A DNA stretch of 18,904 nt from an uncultured Eubacteriales bacterium (GTDB lineage Bacteria > Bacillota > Clostridia > Oscillospirales > CAG-272): the NCBI GenBank assembly GCA_934481515.1, contig CAKSPO010000036.1, positions 1-18,904 of the forward strand. Direction: 5' to 3'. Below are positions 14,591 through 18,904 of the stretch, in pieces. Both the position numbers and the translations under genes were made by a program. Under the pieces are notes generated by a model. That model was not told the DNA's origin and made no database searches. It was given only the letters and a program-made list of their open reading frames with translations. Numbering within the stretch: position 1 is the first letter of the stretch; each line of letters begins with the position of its first letter.

Positions 14591-15673
14591 ATGAAATGGA
14601 GCAGGGAAAGAGCATGGGAGTGGTACCGCGCAAAGCCGTGGATCCGGGGATGCAATTTTATGGGGAGCGATTGTTGCAACCGCATCGACCAGTGGCAGGA
14701 ATACGGGTTTGAGGAGCGGATGCAGACCGCCGACCGGGAACTGAAATTGTTGGCGGAAACCGGGTTCAATTCGATCCGGATCATTCTGGAATTCATCGTC
14801 TGGAAGCAGGAGCACGACGGATTTATGGAGCGGCTGGAGCGGTATATCGCAACCGCAGACCGGTATGGGATTTCCTGCATGATCGTGTTCGGAAACGACT
14901 GTATGCCGCCGCGGGAGGAGCTGATGCACCGGATGCACCTCGGGGAACAACGTGTGGATTGGGGCTACCACGGCGGGCGGAAGGTTTCTCAGCACGGGAG
15001 CTTTGAAGGGCACGGATATTCATTGCTGGACGATCCGGTACTGGCAAAGGAGCACGAAGAATGGGTGCGTGAAATCGTTACGAAATACAAGGACGACGAA
15101 CGGATCCTTCTGTGGGATGTATTCAATGAGCCTGGAAACTCCAAACGGGGAAATCTTTCGTTCCCGCAAATGAAACGCTTTTTTGAGATTATCCGGGAAA
15201 TCAACCCGATCCAACCGCTTACCGTAGCAGTCTGGAGCGGGGGACGGGATCTGAAGGCGCTTCCGGAAATCGAGCAATGGGCACTGGAGCATTCCGACGT
15301 CGTATCTTACCACAACTATGCTTCCTATGCGGAAAACGTCGAAATTCTCGCGGAGCTGAAAACGCTGGGACGACCGATTCTGAATACGGAATGGCTTGCA
15401 AGACCGATGCATAACACGGTGGAGGAAATGTTCCCGCTGTTCTTTTTGGAGCGGATCGGTTGCTTCAACTGGGGATTTGTTGCCGGAAAATATCAGACAT
15501 ATGAACCTTGGAACGGCATTTGGGATCAGTATGAAAAAAATCCGGAGATGGATTTTGATTTTACAAAATGGTTCCACGATCTGTACCGACCGAGCCTGCG
15601 TCCGTATAATCCGAAAGAAATAGAACTGATCCGTCATTTTACAACGCTGGCGGATCGGAAGGGCAGTAAGTGA
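14591..15673 (+). CDS. Clan GH-A glycoside hydrolase, cellulase-like, cytoplasmic (360 aa)
   Basis: A (beta/alpha)8-barrel glycosidase related to GH5/GH2-type enzymes. The acid/base is predicted as E180 in WDVFNEPGN (the classical NEP). The nucleophile is E267 in ILNTEWLAR. H241-N-Y and W285-area residues fit the sugar-binding strands. It also has RGCNFMGSD near the start, typical of these barrels. There is no signal peptide or carbohydrate-binding module, so the enzyme acts inside the cell on imported oligosaccharides or glycosides. The ATG at 14591 has AAAAAGGAG 8 bases upstream; an earlier in-frame start would make a K-rich non-native leader. It follows the DUF5107 gene by 59 bases with no terminator between. 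The exact substrate is open. Confidence 0.87.
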   Translation: MKWSRERAWEWYRAKPWIRGCNFMGSDCCNRIDQWQEYGFEERMQTADRELKLLAETGFNSIRIILEFIVWKQEHDGFMERLERYIATADRYGISCMIVFGNDCMPPREELMHRMHLGEQRVDWGYHGGRKVSQHGSFEGHGYSLLDDPVLAKEHEEWVREIVTKYKDDERILLWDVFNEPGNSKRGNLSFPQMKRFFEIIREINPIQPLTVAVWSGGRDLKALPEIEQWALEHSDVVSYHNYASYAENVEILAELKTLGRPILNTEWLARPMHNTVEEMFPLFFLERIGCFNWGFVAGKYQTYEPWNGIWDQYEKNPEMDFDFTKWFHDLYRPSLRPYNPKEIELIRHFTTLADRKGSK

Positions 15674-15753
15674 AAAGGGCTCGATAAAATGCCGGTCGGG
15701 CTTTCGGCATAAATGATGCGGTTCTATGCGCTTTTCCACCGGACAGAAAGTCA

Positions 15754-15798
15754 AAGGCGGTGTGAAAAAACTCGTTTAGAGTTTTTTCACACCGCCTT
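15754..15798. terminator. Strong 20-bp hairpin after the glycosidase gene
   Basis: A perfect stem (15754-15773 with 15779-15798) and a 5-base loop GTTTA. The six-T run is inside the stem rather than after it. It lies 80 bases past the glycosidase stop and probably ends the sugar operon in both directions. The stretch 15674-15753 has only a weak ATGCCG/CGGCAT hairpin. Confidence 0.65.
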
Positions 15799-15835
15799 CT
15801 GAGTTTGAACCAAGGGGGTGCATCTGCCAAAAAAA

Positions 15836-15857
15836 GGTGCAGCCAATAGGCTACACC
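15836..15857 (-). terminator. Terminator of the small XRE gene
   Basis: On the minus strand GGTGTAGCC-TATT-GGCTGCACC (one mismatch) is followed by seven T residues. It lies about 46 bases after the stop of the 68-residue regulator. Confidence 0.85.
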
Positions 15858-15903
15858 TCTTGGAGTATCCGGTATTCGGAAATTGTTTTTACGGGGACGT
15901 GTT

Positions 15904-16110
15904 TCAGCGGTAGGGCTTTGGATCCGCAGTCAGTCCGAGAATATAGTCGGTAGAGGTTTTATAAAATTTTGCCAGTGCAATCAGAATATTGATCGGTAAT
16001 TGCCGCTGTCCGTTTTCGTATTGAGAGTAGGTGTTTTGCTTGATATGCAGATATTCCGCAACGGCTTTTTGTGTCAAATCCCGATCTTCACGCAAATCCT
16101 TCAGTCGCAT
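15904..16110 (-). CDS. Minimal XRE-family regulator (68 aa)
   Basis: Almost the whole protein is one Cro/CI-type helix-turn-helix (residues about 3-60): LKDLREDRDLTQKAVAEYLHIKQNTYSQYENGQRQLPINILIALAKFY. It ends in YILGLTADPKPYR, a common XRE tail. There is no dimerisation or sensor domain. AAGGAG lies 7 bases before the ATG. The gene is divergent from a membrane diguanylate cyclase. The shared 193-bp region holds GATATT/AATATC half sites overlapping the cyclase promoter, so it probably represses that promoter and perhaps its own. Confidence 0.88.
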   Translation of the reverse strand: MRLKDLREDRDLTQKAVAEYLHIKQNTYSQYENGQRQLPINILIALAKFYKTSTDYILGLTADPKPYR

Positions 16111-16157
16111 GATCGGTCTCCTTCGAGATTTATCTCTTTTTTAAAGAGACTACCTTT

Positions 16158-16163
16158 ATTATA
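16158..16163 (-). promoter_or_regulatory. -10 box of the small XRE gene
   Basis: TATAAT on the minus strand, about 50 bases before the ATG. No -35 of good quality is found at 16-18 bp. The upstream flank runs straight into the half sites at 16180-16195. Confidence 0.5.
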
Positions 16164-16179
16164 GGAATTCTCGGTTCGG

Positions 16180-16212
16180 GATATTGACAAATATCTCAAT
16201 TTGTGATATTAT
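16180..16212 (+). promoter_or_regulatory. Promoter of the diguanylate cyclase gene with overlapping operator half sites
   Basis: TTGACA (16184-16189), 17-bp spacer, TATTAT (16207-16212). Overlapping it are GATATT (16180-16185) and AATATC (16190-16195), a perfect inverted pair with 4-bp spacing. A third half site, GATATT, lies at 16205-16210 and makes a second inverted pair with 9-bp spacing. The first pair covers the -35 and the third site covers the -10, as expected for repression by a small XRE protein. Confidence 0.7.
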
Positions 16213-16303
16213 TGGAATAAAAAAGAATTCGACAAAATTCGTACAAGAAGAGAATTTGGTATGCGGAAAAATTTTGACCGGAAGAAGAGGACAAATCAGC
16301 GAT

Positions 16304-17347
16304 ATGAAACGAATGGAGCGAATCAAAAAGATTCTGGCACAGGATCGTTATCTTCAGACACATCTCGGGGAATATCCGGTAAGGAACGTGATCATTCCGG
16401 AGGGACTGATTGTAGTGGCTTTTTTGGGACTGTCTGCCGTAAATCTGGCGACGGGAGCCACGATGATGTTCTGGATGACCCTTGCGGGTGCGGTTTTGAC
16501 CGCAAGCGCAGTTCTTGTTACCGCAAATGTCGGACGGCGGCAATGGGGAAGCCATCTTTCGATTTTCGGCTGTGCGGTTCTGTTTACGGTTTTTGTCATT
16601 ACAGGAGGAAATGACGGCTTTGCGATTCTTTGGGTGATTCTGTTGCCGGGCGTGTCCATGCTTGCCTTTGATTTCCGGGCGGGATTTCTGGTGAGCCTGT
16701 ATTTTCAGGTGCTCTTGTGTGTGGCTTTCTGGACACCGGTACGGGAATGGCTCCCGTACTGCTATACGGAGGGTTTCCTGCTCCGGTTTCCGCTTTTGTA
16801 TGCGACCAGCTTTTTGCTGTCGGGATATCTTGCGGTTTTGCTGAAGGATAAGCAGTACGACCTTTTGATCAAAAACGAGCAGTTCCTTTATGAAAAGGAT
16901 CACGACCGGATGACCGGGGTCTATAATCGCTCCAAATACGAGGCTCTGCTGGCAGAGACTTTTTCCGGCTATCATACCATCGGAGTGCTCTTCTTTGACG
17001 TAGATTATCTGAAGCGAACCAATGATACTTTTGGACATTCCGCCGGGGATGAGGTTCTGATTCGAACCGCAGCATTATTAAAACGCATTCCGCCGGAAAA
17101 CAAGCTGATTTTCCGGATCGGCGGCGACGAATTTGTCGCAATTCTTCCGGACTGCACGGCGGATGCCTGCGAAAAATTTCTGATGCATTGGCGGGAGGAA
17201 AAGGAACAATCGGAAAAAAAAGAACCACTGCCAATCTCTTTTTCGGTTGCCTGCGGATATTGCTACGGCGGGGAGGGCTATGACATTTTGCAGGTCATTC
17301 GCCGCGCGGATCAAAATATGTATCTTTGCAAGCAGAAAGAAAGATAA
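16304..17347 (+). CDS. Membrane-bound GGDEF diguanylate cyclase (347 aa)
   Basis: Makes the second messenger c-di-GMP from two GTP. The N-terminal 185 residues carry six hydrophobic helices (starting at about 29, 53, 83, 104, 127, 162). A linker then leads to a GGDEF domain from about 195. The active-site signature GGDEF is intact at 273-277. The metal site DVDYLKRTND starts at D232. The RxxD inhibitory site expected nine residues before GGDEF is replaced by PENK, so product inhibition by that route is not expected. The frame continues upstream to 16184, but the promoter's -10 lies at 16207-16212, so translation must begin downstream. The ATG at 16304 is the best choice, though its ribosome site (AGAGG) is about 12 bases away and weak. 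It is monocistronic and ends at a hairpin. Confidence 0.88.
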   Translation: MKRMERIKKILAQDRYLQTHLGEYPVRNVIIPEGLIVVAFLGLSAVNLATGATMMFWMTLAGAVLTASAVLVTANVGRRQWGSHLSIFGCAVLFTVFVITGGNDGFAILWVILLPGVSMLAFDFRAGFLVSLYFQVLLCVAFWTPVREWLPYCYTEGFLLRFPLLYATSFLLSGYLAVLLKDKQYDLLIKNEQFLYEKDHDRMTGVYNRSKYEALLAETFSGYHTIGVLFFDVDYLKRTNDTFGHSAGDEVLIRTAALLKRIPPENKLIFRIGGDEFVAILPDCTADACEKFLMHWREEKEQSEKKEPLPISFSVACGYCYGGEGYDILQVIRRADQNMYLCKQKER

Positions 17348-17352
17348 AAAAC

Positions 17353-17405
17353 AAAAAGAGCCGAGGGCGACGATGGCTACAGCCATCGATGCTTCAGCTC
17401 TTTTT
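17353..17405. terminator. Bidirectional terminator between cyclase and lipoprotein genes
   Basis: Outer arms AAAAAGAGC (17353-17361) and GCTCTTTTT (17397-17405) enclose a second perfect stem CGATGGC/GCCATCG. It lies between two convergent stop codons. The U-rich arms work in both directions. Confidence 0.85.
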
Positions 17406-17413
17406 GATTGCCT

Positions 17414-18298
17414 TTACTCTGCCGTGGTTTCGGACCCGGCGGGCTTTTCGGTCAGCATCAGTCCTTTGATATACTCCAAAACCTCTTCGGAGGTACCTGC
17501 ATAACGGAATCCGTCCGCGTACAGCTTTTCACTGCCGTGGAAAGCATATTTTCCGACGGATAGAACCGAGGCGGGAAGGGTAACGGATGCAAGATTTTTG
17601 CAGTTCATAAACGCGTTGGGAAGAATCAACTGGGAAGCACCTTCAGCGGATTCCTCTATGGAGACGCTCTCCAGAGCCGTGCATTCAAAGAAGGCTGCCT
17701 TTCCCACGCTCAGAATGTTGCCGGGAAGCGCAATGGCTTTCAGCGCAGTGCAGTCCATGAAAGCATAAGAGGGAATTGCCGTAATCCGGCATCCTTCCGC
17801 GAACGTGACGGTTTCCAGCTTGGGGCACCCGTAAAAGATGCCTGTTCCGATTTCGGTTACATACGAAGGGAATTCCACGCTGCCAAGGACAGCACAGTCA
17901 CGGAAAGCGTAATCCGCGATGGTGAAGGAAAAGTCTGCGGCGGAAAAACCGGAATCTCCTTCCCGATAGTCCGCTTCGGTCGGGAAAATGACCGTGGAAA
18001 CATTGGACTTGTAACAGAAAGCTTCCTTGGCAATCCCGACGACTTTTTTCCCGTCGAGATATGCGGGGATTGTTACCGTGTGCGGCACATCATTGGTGCT
18101 TTCAAAATTGGTAATGCGGACGCTGACGCTGTCCACCGATGCAAAATGAAAGGTATCGTCGCCGATTTTTTCATATGTTTTTACGGTTTCATCCTGTTTG
18201 TACTTGTCATAGCCGCCGTCGCTTCCGGTATCGTCGGAACAGGCGGTGAGGGCAGCAATCATCAGAACCGATAAAATGGCTGCAACCAGTTTTTTCAT
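17414..18298 (-). CDS. BspA-type leucine-rich-repeat lipoprotein (294 aa)
   Basis: A surface lipoprotein. The signal is MKKLVAAILSVLMIAALTAC, with a lipobox LTAC and modified C20. From about residue 75 to 270 are LRR_5 (BspA-like) repeats recognisable by A-F-x-x-C and L-x-x-V-x-x-P turns: YAFRDCAVLGSVEFP, IFYGCPKLETVTF, YAFMDCTALKAIALP, AFFECTALESVSI, AFMNCKNLASVTLP. The C-terminal 25 residues are not repeat-like. The frame extends upstream to 18469, but GGAGGG lies just before the ATG at 18298 and the signal peptide begins there. Single gene, with its own promoter and a shared terminator. BspA-like proteins often take part in host or surface adhesion; that function is family knowledge, not proven here. 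Confidence 0.88.
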   Translation of the reverse strand: MKKLVAAILSVLMIAALTACSDDTGSDGGYDKYKQDETVKTYEKIGDDTFHFASVDSVSVRITNFESTNDVPHTVTIPAYLDGKKVVGIAKEAFCYKSNVSTVIFPTEADYREGDSGFSAADFSFTIADYAFRDCAVLGSVEFPSYVTEIGTGIFYGCPKLETVTFAEGCRITAIPSYAFMDCTALKAIALPGNILSVGKAAFFECTALESVSIEESAEGASQLILPNAFMNCKNLASVTLPASVLSVGKYAFHGSEKLYADGFRYAGTSEEVLEYIKGLMLTEKPAGSETTAE

Positions 18299-18331
18299 AG
18301 TATCCCTCCACAGAAAAATCCATATAACGCA

Positions 18332-18360
18332 ATTATACAGGAAAACGTGCAAAAAGTCAA
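18332..18360 (-). promoter_or_regulatory. Sigma-A promoter of the LRR lipoprotein
   Basis: On the minus strand: TTGACT (18360-18355), 17-bp spacer, TATAAT (18337-18332). Predicted start about 18325; the leader of about 27 nt carries GGAGG. Confidence 0.85.
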
Positions 18361-18429
18361 TAGATTTTTCCGCTTTCTTTGTAAACATTTTTTCTAAGTG
18401 AATTCCAAAAGTAAATTCCACAGTAGGAA

Positions 18430-18606
18430 TGAAGTGCACCCAAAAGTTTAGACAAGAATGAAAAATCAAATTATTTGTGAATGAGTTCGGAATTGAACCT
18501 GGCTCATTCTTTTTAGTTTGAGAGAGATTCTCTCGTTGCTGTAGTAGTGTATGTATTCTTTCAGCTTCTCAATGAATCCCCGAGGGGATTCTACAGACTG
18601 AAAGCT
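18430..18606 (-). mobile_element. IS3-family (IS150-like) element, 3' end remnant
   Basis: The left end begins TGAAGTGCACCC and continues AAAAGTTTAGAC, which resembles terminal repeats of IS3/IS150-type elements. On the minus strand the last part of an orfB-type transposase leads up to this end. Homology stops near 18604, next to a hairpin and the tRNA fragment, so the rest of the element is missing. It separates the LRR lipoprotein promoter from the tRNA junction. Confidence 0.75.
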
Positions 18607-18621
18607 CCTTGAAAACCGTAT
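18466..18621 (-). pseudogene. C-terminal fragment of IS3-family transposase (51 codons)
   Basis: The open frame ends at the TGA at 18468-18466. It reads SFQSVE...FIEKLKEYIHYYSNERISLKLK, the typical end of the DDE transposase orfB of the IS3/IS150 group. An in-frame stop at 18624-18622 ends the similarity upstream. Between SVE and FIEKL four residues, SPRG, are encoded by a perfect palindrome (18574-18591), where related proteins usually have EE or a similar short link. There is no start codon, promoter or catalytic DDE part, so it is non-functional. Confidence 0.8.
18574..18591. repeat. Small palindrome GAATCCCC-GA-GGGGATTC
   Basis: A perfect 8-bp inverted repeat within the transposase fragment. 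It is almost the same as the leader hairpin at 9028-9045. It may be a small palindromic repeat that inserted in frame. Confidence 0.5.
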
Positions 18622-18632
18622 TCAAGGAGCTT
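18602..18632. repeat. 12-bp inverted repeat carrying an inverted copy of the tRNA anticodon core
   Basis: AAGCTCCTTGAA (18602-18613) and TTCAAGGAGCTT (18621-18632) pair perfectly around AACCGTA. The 13 bases CCTTGAAAACCGT (18607-18619) are also found on the opposite strand at 18691-18679, in the anticodon region of the tRNA fragment. It may serve as a terminator just past the tRNA 3' end, although its T-run is short. Confidence 0.6.
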
Positions 18633-18634
18633 AA

Positions 18635-18690
18635 TGGCGGAGGGAAAGGGATTCGAACCCTTGTGAGATTGCTCTCAAACGGTTTTCAAG
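18635..18690 (-). tRNA. 3' half of tRNA-Ser(UGA), 5' half absent
   Basis: On the minus strand the sequence starts at the anticodon loop CTTGAAA (anticodon TGA). It goes on through ACCG, a variable arm with GAGA/TCTC, the T arm AAGGG-TTCGAAT-CCCTT, the 3' acceptor strand and an encoded CCA. The D arm, 5' acceptor strand and 5' anticodon stem are missing: the sequence before the loop (GCATGGTTAATGTGC) does not fit a tRNA. The fragment is therefore not a working gene. It is the expected displaced 3' half left by site-specific integration into tRNA-Ser. Confidence 0.85.
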
Positions 18691-18747
18691 GCACATTAAC
18701 CATGCGGAAATTAAGGAATTTTAGAAGACGATAACGGATGATAAAAG

Positions 18748-18790
18748 AAGCTGAAAGCCCAGTATTTACAAGGGTTTTCGGCTCTTTTTT
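18748..18790 (+). terminator. Hairpin with six-T tail right of the tRNA fragment
   Basis: AGCTGAAAGCCC (18749-18760) and GGGTTTTCGGCT (18772-18783) form a 12-bp stem with two G-U pairs, followed on the plus strand by CTTTTTT. The minus strand also has a T-rich tail (TTCTTTTATC), so it could end a leftward gene located beyond the window, for example an integrase. Confidence 0.65.
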
Positions 18791-18830
18791 ATTCGAACCT
18801 CAAAAAATCCTTGTGCCATAAGGCATTGCG

Positions 18831-18877
18831 ATTTCTAAAAATATTTCTAAAAAATTTTTAGAAATTCTTTTAGAAAT
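18831..18877. repeat. AT-rich near-palindrome with four ordered TTTCTAAA sites
   Basis: TTTCTAAA occurs at 18832 and 18844, and its inverse TTTAGAAA at 18857 and 18869. The copies are spaced 12 bases apart in each pair and are symmetric about 18854. Such ordered sites may bind a protein (integrase arm sites, excisionase, repressor) or form a long stem. The rest of 18691-18904 shows no complete gene; two minus-strand frames are open at the right edge and end at 18796 or nearby, without recognisable similarity. Confidence 0.6.
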
Positions 18878-18904
18878 GCACCCTCGTTTGTGTGGTTCCT
18901 GTTG

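Noticed and set aside
18635..18760. A complete tRNA-Ser gene
   Set aside because: The sequence 5' of the anticodon loop cannot form a D arm or pair with the acceptor 3' strand.

Overview
This window looks like a chromosomal segment of an anaerobic, gut-type member of the Clostridia (Bacillota). The evidence is the moderate-to-high GC coding sequence with AT-rich promoters, strong GGAGG-type ribosome sites, TTGACA/TATAAT promoters, lipoproteins, a DUF5685/J-domain gene pair, and GC-rich intergenic repeats of the kind common in uncultured Oscillospirales-like genomes. The species cannot be read from the sequence. Family names rest on recognition of protein motifs, not on a database search.

Layout. 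(1) 1-1084: a small XRE-family regulator bracketed by two direct copies of a GC-rich intergenic repeat, with a third inverted partial copy. (2) 1085-6731: a probable export module. A TM-containing partner protein with LxxG heptads and a two-domain MMPL/RND transporter run leftward and are translationally coupled. Divergent from them is a small lipoprotein gene, followed by a convergent TetR regulator. The divergent intergenic region holds several palindromes and a direct repeat that could be operators. (3) 6773-8860: a leftward operon of a DUF5685 protein, a J-domain protein with a cysteine-rich tail, and a polytopic membrane protein; the TetR gene may be its last member. (4) 9128-15673: a carbohydrate locus. 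It contains a TIM-barrel sugar isomerase/epimerase, a regulator joining a LacI-like sugar-binding domain to a C-terminal LuxR-type helix-turn-helix, and a two-gene operon of a 1080-residue DUF5107-TPR protein and a signal-less clan GH-A glycosidase. A perfect inverted repeat straddles the operon's -10 box. (5) 15754-17405: a 68-residue XRE regulator divergent from a six-helix membrane diguanylate cyclase lacking the RxxD inhibitory site; their shared promoter region holds three GATATT/AATATC half sites. (6) 17414-18298: a BspA-type leucine-rich-repeat lipoprotein. (7) 18430-18904: a mobile-DNA junction, with the 3' end of an IS3-family (IS150-like) element followed by only the 3' half of a tRNA-Ser(UGA), cut at the anticodon loop. 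This is the usual scar of a tyrosine-recombinase integrative element. The element would lie to the right, starting near 18691, and run out of the window.

The most promising leads are the sugar regulator/operator/DUF5107/glycosidase locus, the XRE-controlled c-di-GMP synthase, and the tRNA-Ser half-site junction. No CRISPR array, rRNA or complete tRNA was seen.
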